Source of the DNA: Iodidimonas nitroreducens
Lineage (GTDB): Bacteria > Pseudomonadota > Alphaproteobacteria > Sphingomonadales > Rhodothalassiaceae
Length of the DNA: 64,000 nucleotides
Reading direction: 5' to 3'
Assembly: GCA_000710935.1 (NCBI GenBank)
Contig: BAYV01000012.1
Span: 18,209 to 82,208, forward strand
A model generated the notes under the pieces. The model was not told where the DNA came from. It was given only the letters and a program-made list of their open reading frames with translations, and did not search any database. The stretch's first letter is position 1, and each line of letters opens with the position of its first letter. The translations under genes and the position numbers were made by a program. Shown here one piece after another: positions 1-8,736 of this stretch.

Positions 1-825
1 CAGGAACGCCGGGCTGGGGTTGATGCCTTGACGGAAAAACGGCGTAGGTGCCCCGCCAAACACTGCATCACTGGGCATACCCGGTTCTGACCGTCCTGCA
101 AAAACACCAGTCAAAGTGAAGGTGAAAAAGCCAACACCGCCGCTGGTCACTTCAAGCGTGAAATCTCCGCGACAATCCAGATATTTGTATAGATGCCCAT
201 CCTCGTATACATAAGCCGTCCCAATCTTCATAGGGTCAGCATCGTCGTCGGTAAAAGGGCTATAGCGATAATTGGCCGGGATGCTCGATCCGTTCGACGT
301 GCCAAGGGCCGGTGAAAAGCTTTCCGATAGAGTTGCAACCTTTGCGTCACTGTAATCAAGAATGATCGGGGTTCGACCTGCCACCCCCGTGCCAGATAAA
401 ATCAGCGGCATGCCGCGATACGCCTGCGCCGTCGCGGAAAAAGACGCGCCCAAAGTGGCATCGATGGCCGTTCCTGAAACCAGCGCTTCATTGGCAATGG
501 CCTCGGTGAACTTTTCCTTCCACCCGCAAACCTCTAAAAGCCTGCCCAGAACAGGCTTGATCATATCCGTATAAGTTGTCCCTGCTCCACGCACACGCGT
601 GCGGAAGCTGATCGTTGCGGGCTCACCCACCACCAGCGGTTCCCCGGCATCAAGCGACCCGGTCACTTCGGTGACGTCTTCAACACGAAAGCCCGATGTC
701 TTGGAAAAGCCATCCTGCTCAATGGGAATGGCATCGGTGCTGGCAGCGGGTGCCGCATCAACGCCGATCACCGACTGATGTTTGAACAAGAACAGCCTGT
801 TGCGCACGCGCACCTGCTTGCCCAT
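1..825 (-). CDS. phage tail tube/major tail structural protein (partial)
   Basis: The frame is open from an ATG at 825 to the left edge (275 codons), so the C-terminus lies outside the window. The protein starts MGKQVRVRNRLFLFKHQS and is rich in Gly, Thr and Ser with beta-type alternation, no signal peptide and no membrane segment. An AAGGAGA ribosome site precedes the ATG. It follows the head-tail joining and tail-terminator-like genes at 1299-1610 and 863-1306, where siphoviruses place the tail tube protein. The assignment rests on position and general character, not on a motif, so another tail structural protein is possible. Confidence 0.55.
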   Translation of the reverse strand, partial: MGKQVRVRNRLFLFKHQSVIGVDAAPAASTDAIPIEQDGFSKTSGFRVEDVTEVTGSLDAGEPLVVGEPATISFRTRVRGAGTTYTDMIKPVLGRLLEVCGWKEKFTEAIANEALVSGTAIDATLGASFSATAQAYRGMPLILSGTGVAGRTPIILDYSDAKVATLSESFSPALGTSNGSSIPANYRYSPFTDDDADPMKIGTAYVYEDGHLYKYLDCRGDFTLEVTSGGVGFFTFTLTGVFAGRSEPGMPSDAVFGGAPTPFFRQGINPSPAFL

Positions 826-862
826 AGCGTCTCTCCTTAAATGATTCTGTTCTGAAATGTGA

Positions 863-1306
863 TCAGATAGCGACGCGAGGGTTTCCCGGTGCAGTCTCAT
901 AGGTGATGAGAAGATCGAAGCTCATTTCTCCGATCCGTCTGGAAGCATCACGCACGACCCGCTGTTCCGAAAGATCGCCCTCATTGATCAGCGCCATTTG
1001 CTGCAGAACCGGATCACTGTGGATCGCGGTAAGTGTCTGAGCGTAAAGCTCGTTCAATAAACTGGATAAGGCAGCGCCCGATGATGCTTTTGCGATGATG
1101 GTGACCGTCATCCGCATCTGGTAACGCACAAACGCCGCAGTTTCCGATAGCACCGCCTGCCCCTGATCGTCGATCAGCAAAGCAGGCAGCAGGCTATCCG
1201 ACACATCGGAATCTCTTGCCCGCTCTACTAAAGCCACGAGAGGCAGCGCCGATAGAAGGTCTGTTACTGAAACAAGCAACCGTTCACGAACAGCCAGTTC
1301 AGTCAC
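863..1306 (-). CDS. phage tail terminator-like (gpU-type) protein
   Basis: About 147 residues. The frame could begin at an ATG at 1336, but a GTG at 1306 sits 7 bases after a good GGAGG and overlaps the upstream stop by 8 bases, so GTG is preferred. The sequence VTELAVRERLLVSVTDLL followed by a mixed alpha/beta body resembles small minor-tail or tail-completion proteins that close the tail tube. The gene lies between a head-tail joining protein and the tail tube candidate, the usual slot. There is no diagnostic catalytic motif, and family membership is inferred from length and order. Confidence 0.5.
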   Translation of the reverse strand: MTELAVRERLLVSVTDLLSALPLVALVERARDSDVSDSLLPALLIDDQGQAVLSETAAFVRYQMRMTVTIIAKASSGAALSSLLNELYAQTLTAIHSDPVLQQMALINEGDLSEQRVVRDASRRIGEMSFDLLITYETAPGNPRVAI

Positions 1307-1610
1307 CAGACACCTCCACCAGCAGATGCACTTCATTAAGATCGGTGCGCCGGTCCACGGATTTTACATACCAGGCATCACCAGCTTCATCCGTTAGAAT
1401 GTCCCCCTCAAAGGCCAAGGGTAGATCATCGGACCGCACCATGAAGATAACAGACCGACTAATGCCGCTATGGCCCAGATCGGGCAGATCCCGAAAAATG
1501 CGGACGGCGCGGAAGGCTCGGATCGCTTCACCTTCTCGCTCATGGGTGACAGGCTCCGATCTGGGCGAGCGGAAGAGCACTGACCGAAGCCTGTCAAGCC
1601 CGTACCCCAT
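1299..1610 (-). CDS. phage head-tail joining protein (FII-like)
   Basis: A protein of 103 residues with a short beta-rich core (SVIFMVRSDDLPLAFEGD, then AWYVKSVDRRTD) resembling small head-tail connector proteins that bridge the portal and the tail. It overlaps the following gene by 8 bases and starts just 3 bases after the DUF2190 gene ends, so it is in the late structural operon. Function is inferred from size and position. Confidence 0.5.
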   Translation of the reverse strand: MGYGLDRLRSVLFRSPRSEPVTHEREGEAIRAFRAVRIFRDLPDLGHSGISRSVIFMVRSDDLPLAFEGDILTDEAGDAWYVKSVDRRTDLNEVHLLVEVSGD

Positions 1611-1613
1611 TAT

Positions 1614-1940
1614 TCAGAACGACCCGTTGAGCCGCACGCGGGCTGTGGCATCGCCGCTCGCCGCAGCCGCAACCGCGACCCCGATCAGGATATTTCCGCT
1701 AGCAGTGCCAGTGACGTTCTTGCTGGCCGCCGCCCAATAAACCTTCTGCCCTTGCGTAAACGCACTGGTGGATTTGGTGATATCGAAAACCCCTTGCGTT
1801 ACCACCTCAACCTCGGCACCCGCCGTGGCGTCGCTCGCGGAAACGCCGAACAGGCTCCCCACCAAGACCCCATCTCCCGACAGAACATCCTCCGGCGCGG
1901 TCACCGTCACAGTGGCGCCATGCTGCACAAAATTTTTCAT
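1614..1940 (-). CDS. DUF2190-family phage capsid-associated protein
   Basis: A protein of 108 residues, MKNFVQHGATVTVTAPEDV then a Gly/Ala/Val-rich beta sheet with the family features LVGSLFGVSASDA, VFDITKSTSAFTQGQKVYW and ILIGVAVAAAASGDATARV. This pattern is typical of DUF2190 proteins, small capsid decoration or stabilisation proteins usually encoded right after the major capsid gene, as here. No catalytic residues are expected. Confidence 0.75.
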   Translation of the reverse strand: MKNFVQHGATVTVTAPEDVLSGDGVLVGSLFGVSASDATAGAEVEVVTQGVFDITKSTSAFTQGQKVYWAAASKNVTGTASGNILIGVAVAAAASGDATARVRLNGSF

Positions 1941-2011
1941 TAAGCCTCTCCAAATTTGGATATAAAAAAAGCAGCCATTGGCTGCCCGTCACGGTGAAAG
2001 AGATGCCCTCA

Positions 2012-4063
2012 TCAGGCTCCGGGATTTTTCCAGAACCCTCGGTGATCAATGGCAGCGGCAGCAAAATCAAGCGATGCCTTGAACTCCACGCCATCCACAT
2101 TGAACCCAATACGGCTGGACAATTGCACCCCTTCAGCGCCATCCAGATAGGCATATTCGATCGTATCCACCTGCGCTGAATCGGCTGCCAAATACCAGGC
2201 TTTATCCGAATGACCATCCAGCACTGCTTCAACGATCGGTTCCAGTGCCGTACGCCCACCAGCGCGAAATTCGTTAACATCCGTAGCTTTGGCCGGAACG
2301 AACTGTGTACTGGTAAACTGGTAGGACAATTGTTCCAGATCCGTTGGCACAATAAGATAGCGCGGTGCGATATTGAGCTCTTCTTTTTGAAGACCCTTTT
2401 GTTTTCGCAAAGCAGCGCGGCCCGCGCCCAGTGTTGTGGCATTGATCGTGGTTCCGGATTCAGCCAGATTGCCATTCTGGGTGGTAAACAGGTCACCACC
2501 GCCATAGGTGCCGCTTCCCGCCAACTGCGCGTAGACTGTGCGATTTTCAAGCCGTGCGGCAGCGGCAGCATAGCCGGTGGTCAGGCGATCAAGGGCCCGC
2601 AAATCATCATTGACCAATGTCTGGCGCGTCACGCCGAGAATACGTCCATAGGTCAATACCGAGTAGCTGATCTTCCCATCCGATGCCGTTCCATATTTGA
2701 ATTCTCCCGCCTCATTTGTGCGTAGAAGATCGGGCATGGCCGACATCTGGACAACGTCGATGGGCTTGAAATCCGGCGCATTGGGGGCACGCCGCGCCCA
2801 TAGGCGATAGCTGGGCTGGCTTTCTTCATAAGCCTGACGCAACCGCTTGTTCAAAACATTCGAGAGAATATTGGGAAAGTCGCTAGAGCTGTGCAATGCG
2901 CGCTCGGCCAATTCCACCGGTGACATTCCGCGCACCCGGACATTCTCTCGCAAAAGCGTTTCCTCGGCCAACCGCATCAGACTCATACCGCGATAATCCC
3001 GCGCCGCATCGGTGATCGTATTCGATGCTGGCGCCATCCGACACAGGATGGCATCGGTCATAGCCGACCGCCGGGTTACCGCTTCATCGCGAGTCACTGA
3101 GACACGACTGACGGTCTGCGCCGGTGTATCCCGCTCAGCAAACCGACGCCCGATTTCCGCCATCAGAGCAGTGTGGTCCAGCGCCGTATTTTCGTGGCGT
3201 TCGATGATGTCCATGGCATTGTCGGCAGTCAAACCGGCATTACGGCAAGCAGCGCGGATCGCCGCGACTGTGACGCAAGATGCAGCCATTTCTGTCTGCT
3301 CTGTCAGTTGGTTTTCCTGCGATCGCCGCCCCATATCCGGAATGGATGTAGAGACAGAAGCTGGCGCATCGGTAGCGCGCATCTGGTCGGATTCGGGGCC
3401 GGTGTGCCCATAATTATTCGGCATGGCGATATCATCCTTATGTGTCTGAGATTGTTCAGTGGATCGACTGATTATGGTGCAGGGCACCGCCTGCGAGTTC
3501 GCGCTATTATCGCGAATCTGTGCACCCGGGTCAGCGGGTATTGGTACAAGGGAAATCTCCCATGGCTCCCAATCGACAGCCAGTAGGGAGCGCCGCTCTC
3601 CCGGAACGACGATTTCCTGAAATCTGTGCACCACATAGCCCACAGAGATATTGCGAATATGCCCGGCTTTAACCTTGGCTGCGATGATGGCGACATCTTC
3701 AGTATCAGCAAGCCGCACCCGTGCGGTCCCCCCCGCATCCCCAAGTTCCACACTTCCCGGCACGATCGAGCCAATCACATTGGCTAGGTCATAATGAGCA
3801 TGAGTGTTCAAAAGCGGCGCGCCACCGTTTAAGCGACCCAGCCGAACATGTGCCGGATCCGTTGACAGCGTTTCATCCACATATTCGTCGTGATACCAAT
3901 CGAAACGGCGGACCGTGGCCCCTGTGGTCCACACCACATCAAAGCTTAGATCCTCATCGTTAAATGTTGCCGGAGCAACATCGGCCATGCGCTGGATCAC
4001 AGGGGTCGTAAGCCGCCTCTCATCCTCAGCTTTCGGCGGACGCGTCGTCGTCTTTTGCAGCAT
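2012..4063 (-). CDS. prohead protease / major capsid protein fusion
   Basis: One 683-residue frame holds both morphogenesis functions. Residues about 30-180 are an HK97-type prohead protease: the catalytic candidates are His88 or His90 in LLNTHAHYD, Ser140 in IRNISVGY and an acidic residue before SLVPIPADP (about 166-169). A variable linker (about 185-300, with DMGRRSQENQLTEQTEMAA) follows, perhaps the scaffold or delta domain. The C-terminal half is the major capsid protein (LWARRAPNAPDFKPIDVVQMS, then ILGVTRQTLVNDDLRALDR, then YLIVPTDLEQ). The protease presumably releases mature capsid by cutting the linker. The start overlaps the portal gene by 38 bases. No internal stop or frameshift is seen. 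Confidence 0.88.
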   Translation of the reverse strand: MLQKTTTRPPKAEDERRLTTPVIQRMADVAPATFNDEDLSFDVVWTTGATVRRFDWYHDEYVDETLSTDPAHVRLGRLNGGAPLLNTHAHYDLANVIGSIVPGSVELGDAGGTARVRLADTEDVAIIAAKVKAGHIRNISVGYVVHRFQEIVVPGERRSLLAVDWEPWEISLVPIPADPGAQIRDNSANSQAVPCTIISRSTEQSQTHKDDIAMPNNYGHTGPESDQMRATDAPASVSTSIPDMGRRSQENQLTEQTEMAASCVTVAAIRAACRNAGLTADNAMDIIERHENTALDHTALMAEIGRRFAERDTPAQTVSRVSVTRDEAVTRRSAMTDAILCRMAPASNTITDAARDYRGMSLMRLAEETLLRENVRVRGMSPVELAERALHSSSDFPNILSNVLNKRLRQAYEESQPSYRLWARRAPNAPDFKPIDVVQMSAMPDLLRTNEAGEFKYGTASDGKISYSVLTYGRILGVTRQTLVNDDLRALDRLTTGYAAAAARLENRTVYAQLAGSGTYGGGDLFTTQNGNLAESGTTINATTLGAGRAALRKQKGLQKEELNIAPRYLIVPTDLEQLSYQFTSTQFVPAKATDVNEFRAGGRTALEPIVEAVLDGHSDKAWYLAADSAQVDTIEYAYLDGAEGVQLSSRIGFNVDGVEFKASLDFAAAAIDHRGFWKNPGA

Positions 4064-5534
4064 TTCTCTGCCCTCTCAGTTGTTTGCGGGGGTCACCATC
4101 GAACAGGGAGCCGGATGGCAAAACTGCGTCCGCAGCTGCCATGTCGTCGGATACCTGTTGCAGATGATCCAGATAATCGACACCACGACCTTCCACGATC
4201 TGAGACAGGGTCTTTTTACCCATCCGCAGATCCGCCAAATCGGCTTTCGCATCTTTTTCGGGATCAACCGACAGAAATGGTGGTGGCGTGAAATGCCAAA
4301 CAAAATCTGCGTTGCTAATCAGCCCGGCAGCAAGGGCGGCTTCATGCCACCGGCGCATGATGCGCAGCAGAAGCCGTGGCTTGATATTCAGATCCTGAAT
4401 GCTCTCTACATTGCGGCGAAACCCATGATGCCCGGCGCGAAAGCTGCTGTAATTGACATGGCTGAAATCACCGGTGAGCTGCTCATACATGATGCCCACG
4501 CCGCAAGCCATTTCCCGCAAATAGACTTCTGCGAACTGCGCAATACCTGATGTTCCCGCCGGTGCGGCGATACGTATATCCTCACCTTCGCGCAGGCGCA
4601 TCAACATGCCCGGTTCAAATTTCTCTGCCAGCCGTCCCGCGCCGGACTGCGGGTTTTTACCGGCATCCGCATCGATGGGGAAATCCTGATTGGGTGACAC
4701 GATGAAACCCGCGAGACAGGCTTCAATTTTTTTACGAACAAGCTCCGCCTCAAAATATTGATCCAGATCTCGTGCTGCCATAATCACCGGTGCAAAAATC
4801 GATATTCCCCGTGCCTGCCCGGGCCGATGCTTTTCATACAGATGAATGATTTCATCGGCTGGCACCCGGCTTGGGCCTTCTCTTTTGCGAACAAAGCGGG
4901 TCATTTCACCGGGATGGACCGGCAAAATCCAATATGCCACTTTCCGACCTAGCCCATCATATTCGATGCCACGGTCGATTTCCCCACCACCAGCCAAAGT
5001 GCGGTTAAGGGTGCTATCAATAAAATCCGCCTCAAGCACCTGCAGTTTCAAGGGCACCACATGTGTCCTGGAATCAAATTCCTGACGGCGCAGCCGGATC
5101 AGCACTTCACCGCTTTCAAGCATGAACCGCAAAGCCAATTTCTGGATTCCATAAAAATCCAGATCACCATCCCAATCTGCTTCACTCGACCAATCCTGGA
5201 AGGCACGCGCAATGCGCAATCGGTGCGCTGCGGATGACCCGCGCGCAGACACCATAATTCCTGTACCAATAATATGATCAGACAGGGTAGCCAAAGCCTT
5301 GCGGGCATAGCCGTTATTGCGCACGAGATCCCGCGCCCGATCCCGGACGATATCCCCACTCATGGCGATCTCGGAATCTGCCGATGCCCCCGTGGTGCGC
5401 CAGCTCATCGTGCGGTGATCGCGCCGCGCTGCATCATAGGCCCGGCTGTGCAGTTCCACAGCCCGCCTTGCCGCCAAGCGCCGCGCGCCGCGCACGGGAT
5501 CTATACTGGCGATAAGGCGATCCATCCACTGCAT
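4026..5534 (-). CDS. lambda-type phage portal protein
   Basis: 502 residues, a usual length for the lambda gpB-type portal family. Visible signatures are an N-terminal region with IVRDRARDLVRNNGYARKAL and LSDHIIGTGI, a central LQVLEADFIDS, then FAPVIMAARDLDQYFEAELVRK and a C-terminal LTGDFSHVNYSSFRAGHH. Portals form the dodecameric vertex ring through which DNA enters and to which the tail connector binds. It lies directly between gpW and the protease/capsid fusion, the standard head-gene order. Confidence 0.9.
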   Translation of the reverse strand: MQWMDRLIASIDPVRGARRLAARRAVELHSRAYDAARRDHRTMSWRTTGASADSEIAMSGDIVRDRARDLVRNNGYARKALATLSDHIIGTGIMVSARGSSAAHRLRIARAFQDWSSEADWDGDLDFYGIQKLALRFMLESGEVLIRLRRQEFDSRTHVVPLKLQVLEADFIDSTLNRTLAGGGEIDRGIEYDGLGRKVAYWILPVHPGEMTRFVRKREGPSRVPADEIIHLYEKHRPGQARGISIFAPVIMAARDLDQYFEAELVRKKIEACLAGFIVSPNQDFPIDADAGKNPQSGAGRLAEKFEPGMLMRLREGEDIRIAAPAGTSGIAQFAEVYLREMACGVGIMYEQLTGDFSHVNYSSFRAGHHGFRRNVESIQDLNIKPRLLLRIMRRWHEAALAAGLISNADFVWHFTPPPFLSVDPEKDAKADLADLRMGKKTLSQIVEGRGVDYLDHLQQVSDDMAAADAVLPSGSLFDGDPRKQLRGQRNAAKDDDASAES

Positions 5535-5537
5535 CCG

Positions 5538-5726
5538 TCAGAACCCCGCAACTGTAACGCGGGATTTAGGCCGCCCGGCGAGACTCTCTTCCATATCCGC
5601 ACGGATCGCTCGCATCTCCGACAAGGATCGATAGCGGATCACGCTGCCATCAGGATAGCGCACCTCAATGGTGCCACTCGCTATGGCCTCATCAATCCGA
5701 TCAATATCAGTTTGCGAAAATGCCAT
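5538..5726 (-). CDS. gpW-like head-tail joining protein
   Basis: 62 residues: MAFSQTDIDRIDEAIASG, then VRYPDGSVIRYRSLSEM, then RADMEESL. This short helix-hairpin-helix layout matches the lambda gpW family, which plugs the portal after packaging and prepares the head for tail attachment. It lies between large terminase and portal with a 3-base gap to the portal start, exactly as in lambda-like head operons. Confidence 0.75.
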   Translation of the reverse strand: MAFSQTDIDRIDEAIASGTIEVRYPDGSVIRYRSLSEMRAIRADMEESLAGRPKSRVTVAGF

Positions 5727-5735
5727 GATTTACTC

Positions 5736-7871
5736 CTAAAGCCACTGGCCGGTTGTTCCAATCCATCCGCCACTTCCCGCTTGGGTGTGCCGCGATTCAC
5801 GGACAACAGACTCACCCGTCGCTGATGGCTCGGGGTTCACCTGTTCTCGCTCGCCGTTAGCCTTGGCTGGCATGGATTGATAGTCTTCAAGCTTGAGTGC
5901 CGCTGCTGACGCATTGGGCGGATTATCCGTCACTTCGATCGGCGCTCTAAAGGCGGCTGGCACCCACCCCATATTAGCGCGCGTTCCGGCAAAGGGTGCG
6001 CGCATAAGGGCAGTATAATTGTAAACCATCAAATCGAGCGTTTCGTTTCGAGAGCGGATTTTGATCCATTTTCCTCGGCGCAATTCTTCCGCCGTCAATT
6101 CATCAAACCATTCCTCACGCCAGTTGGCGGGCCAATGGATATAGCCTGGGCCGGGTTTTTCACGCCTCAGACGAGCGTCGACGATCGATTTCATGGCGTT
6201 CACATTCGGAACCCACAATCGAGGCCCTGCTTTTTCCGGTCCGCCACGGGACTTTACGTCCAGAAAGCTGGGAGCTGGAAGCAGCTTTCCTTTCGGATTG
6301 CTCCCACCCTTCACGAGGGTGATGCGATGGGCATGCACACCTGCCAGTCTCGCTGCATGCCAGAATTTCACAGCATTGTCCTTCACTCCATCCTCACCAC
6401 CTGTATCAATTGCGGTAGTAAGGATGGGCACGGACTGCGATGGATCAACCGCGCTTGGATAGCGTCGCATGACCACCTGGTTGATCAAAGTCAGCCAATG
6501 TTCAGGATATCTGGCTGGTTCCACCAATGTCGATCTGTCTTCCAACAGATGTATATCGAACCGATCAATAGGCCAGCATTCCAGCCCGTCGCCCCAGCCA
6601 ACCACCATGACTTCAAAGCGATTAGCCTGGATATCCACCGCCGCCGTCAAAACCCGAACACCAGCAGGCACGGTCTGCATCTGCCAGCTTTCGCGACGTG
6701 CCATCAGAACATTAATATCCACAGGCTTTTCAGCCGTCAGCATCGACCTGTAATTCTTGCCACCCTTCACGTTCCAAAAGGCACGCAATTCACTTTCGTC
6801 CTGCCGCATCTCCAATGTAATCTGAGCCAAGCGCCAAGCCCGCGCCAGTTTCGGCCAGCTGGTGAACCCCATAAGACCATCAACACGAAAGGTTCGCCAA
6901 CGCACTGAAATCCAGTCGCCCTCTACCCTGCTGTCATCAAAAGGTTTTTGATGAGGCTGCAGCCAGCCATTATGAGGCAGATCAAGGGCCGATAAGAGCA
7001 TCTGTCTTTTGTGCACGGGATCAATAATACAGCCATTGTGCGGGCAGGTCAGATGCGCCGTACGTTCGGCGTCATCCGCGCTTCCTTTAGTGTCAAACCG
7101 GAGATGCTTATCGAACTCTGGCGAAAAATATTCGTTGCATTGAGGGCAGCGCCAATAGAAGCGCTCATTAGATCCCGCCTCGCAGATTGCCTCAATCCCG
7201 CCGCCGCCGTCACGCGACGGTGACGAGGACACATAGGTCTTTTCGGCCCCTTCGAAGGTTGTCTGGCGTCCTTCTAAAAGTGATAGCGCGGAACCCTGAC
7301 CATCAATGTCTTCAGGGAAATCATCGTAATCGTCCAGCCATCCCCATGGAACCGGTCGAGCGCGGAATTGTGCTCCAACTGGCCAAATATGAGTACTGAG
7401 CATACCTCTGAAGCGCTTCAGAAAAATATTATCACTGGACCCACCCGGCAGCATCTTTTCCTTGAGCACCCTATGCTGATCAATCAACGGCTCCAATCGC
7501 CGCACAACAAAATCCTGCATCATCGCCTTATCAGGCTGACAAATCATAAAATCGGTCGGCTGCTGGTGAATGGTCGCACCCCACCAGTTCAAGCCGATAT
7601 CGGATTTTCCGGACTGCGCTGGGCCCTGAAGGCCGACGAGTGACACCGATGGGTCCGACAACGCATTCATAGGTTCGATCAGATGCGGAGCGATATCATG
7701 CCGCCAAGGACCAGAATACCCGCCCTTTGGGTTTTTAAGCTTGCGATAGCGCTCCGCCCATTTCGGCACCGATAGAGGCTTGACCGGACGCAGGAGATGG
7801 GCCGCTTCCGATAAGATTGTGCGTGCTTTTCTGAATGGACGGATCTGTTGAATTTGGCGCAGATCCCTCAT
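5736..7871 (-). CDS. phage terminase large subunit (GpA family)
   Basis: 711 residues. Residues 29-45 (PVKPLSVPKWAERYRKL) are the conserved GpA N-terminal segment. A Walker-A-like ATPase loop GPAQSGKS is at 83-90, and MICQPDKAMMQDFV follows. Two Cys pairs (CPQC, CPHNGC) lie in the middle. The C-terminal nuclease half contains ILTTAIDTGGEDG and LVKGG. The enzyme cuts concatemers and pumps DNA into the prohead. The start at 7871 lies 137 bases inside the small-terminase frame, but the conserved N-terminal segment is encoded within that overlap, so a later start is unlikely. Confidence 0.9.
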   Translation of the reverse strand: MRDLRQIQQIRPFRKARTILSEAAHLLRPVKPLSVPKWAERYRKLKNPKGGYSGPWRHDIAPHLIEPMNALSDPSVSLVGLQGPAQSGKSDIGLNWWGATIHQQPTDFMICQPDKAMMQDFVVRRLEPLIDQHRVLKEKMLPGGSSDNIFLKRFRGMLSTHIWPVGAQFRARPVPWGWLDDYDDFPEDIDGQGSALSLLEGRQTTFEGAEKTYVSSSPSRDGGGGIEAICEAGSNERFYWRCPQCNEYFSPEFDKHLRFDTKGSADDAERTAHLTCPHNGCIIDPVHKRQMLLSALDLPHNGWLQPHQKPFDDSRVEGDWISVRWRTFRVDGLMGFTSWPKLARAWRLAQITLEMRQDESELRAFWNVKGGKNYRSMLTAEKPVDINVLMARRESWQMQTVPAGVRVLTAAVDIQANRFEVMVVGWGDGLECWPIDRFDIHLLEDRSTLVEPARYPEHWLTLINQVVMRRYPSAVDPSQSVPILTTAIDTGGEDGVKDNAVKFWHAARLAGVHAHRITLVKGGSNPKGKLLPAPSFLDVKSRGGPEKAGPRLWVPNVNAMKSIVDARLRREKPGPGYIHWPANWREEWFDELTAEELRRGKWIKIRSRNETLDLMVYNYTALMRAPFAGTRANMGWVPAAFRAPIEVTDNPPNASAAALKLEDYQSMPAKANGEREQVNPEPSATGESVVRESRHTQAGSGGWIGTTGQWL

Positions 7872-8418
7872 GCCTCAAATCCTCCAACCGGTCTGCCAAG
7901 TCATTCAACAGATCGCTGCAGGCAGATGACAGAACGTCGCGCTGTTCCCGGCTCATATCCATCTGCTTTGAAAGCCGGTCAGGAAGCCCAACCATCGATT
8001 GCTGAAACCACACGAAGATTTGCCCCACTTCGGATTCGATGTCGGCAGCGCGAACGAAATCTCCACGCAGCTGGCCCAACTTGATCGCCGCAATTTCCGC
8101 TTCAAGCGCTGCCTTTTGCTCTGCAGGAGTTAATCCGTTCAGACCTTGCGCTACTGCGGCATCCTCACCCAACAGCGCCAAACCCATCTGGCGAATATCG
8201 TTGCCCCGGCGCCGGGCCTCGTCTTCTTCTCGGGCCCGGTGGCCCTTCCACCATGCCACTGCCCGCTCCAAGGGGATTTCATAACCCTGCCCGTTTTTCC
8301 CCCGTGCGATTAGCGGAAAATCTGAATGTTGATCGATGATCTTTCGCATCGTCGGTTCGGATGGCATCCCTGGGATCGAAACCAGTTCTCCTAAGGTGAC
8401 AACTGTTTCCGCACCCAT
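7735..8418 (-). CDS. phage terminase small subunit (Nu1-like DNA-packaging protein)
   Basis: Read from the ATG at 8418 the protein has 227 residues. An upstream in-frame ATG at 8478 would add a Phe/Cys-rich tail of 20 residues with no homology expectation. Residues about 5-60 form a winged-helix/MerR-like DNA-binding unit (LGELVSIPGMPSEPTMRKIIDQ, then YEIPLERAVAWWKGH), followed by a charged helix and a hydrophilic tail. This is the Nu1/gpNu1-like architecture that recognises the packaging site and recruits large terminase. Its last about 45 codons overlap the large terminase gene in another frame. Confidence 0.8.
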   Translation of the reverse strand: MGAETVVTLGELVSIPGMPSEPTMRKIIDQHSDFPLIARGKNGQGYEIPLERAVAWWKGHRAREEDEARRRGNDIRQMGLALLGEDAAVAQGLNGLTPAEQKAALEAEIAAIKLGQLRGDFVRAADIESEVGQIFVWFQQSMVGLPDRLSKQMDMSREQRDVLSSACSDLLNDLADRLEDLRHEGSAPNSTDPSIQKSTHNLIGSGPSPASGQASIGAEMGGALSQA

Positions 8419-8736
8419 ATGCCTGCCCCCGGACTTAGCAAAAACAAAACAAAAACAAAAGGTTATATGAAAAAACAAAATCCTCTCATAAGCCGGGCCT
8501 CAGGCCACCGTATAGCTTTTTTGAGCGCGGAAGGACCCGGCAGGGGATATTTCTCTGGCACGAGGACCAAAATACCTTCATTTTTCGTGAAACCCACAAA
8601 AAGGCCCGCCACCGTCTCCGGTGCGGGCACATTTCCTTGGAATAGTTCATTTGTAATATCGACCGCTCTCATAAGTCAAGCGGGGTTATGAACGTTTCCG
8701 AAATACCTACATAAATATCAATCACTTACAAGACTT
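8419..8736 (-). promoter_or_regulatory. 318-bp gap between late-regulator candidate and packaging operon
   Basis: No convincing gene is seen here. The gap carries the terminator at 8598-8628, a minus-strand TTGACT near 8670-8680 that could be a -35 element, and an A/C-rich tract at about 8436-8462 just upstream of the small terminase gene. A 69-codon minus frame spans the terminator hairpin and has no ribosome site, so it is not called. The layout suggests a late promoter/leader comparable in position to the lambda late leader. Confidence 0.35.
8598..8628 (-). terminator. rho-independent terminator after the early/replication operon
   Basis: On the minus strand the stem GCCCGCACCG / CGGTGGCGGGC (one bulged base, loop of four) at 8604-8628 is followed directly by a run of five T (8602-8598). 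It lies 109 bases past the stop of the gene at 8737-9276 and upstream of the small terminase, so it separates early from late transcription. Confidence 0.75.

Noticed and set aside
8436..8462. A/C-rich tract resembling a CRISPR-like or repeat element
   Set aside because: Low-complexity sequence without regular spacing or spacers; no CRISPR array is seen anywhere in the window.
8463..8672. 69-codon minus frame upstream of the small terminase gene
   Set aside because: It spans a clear terminator hairpin and lacks a ribosome binding site.
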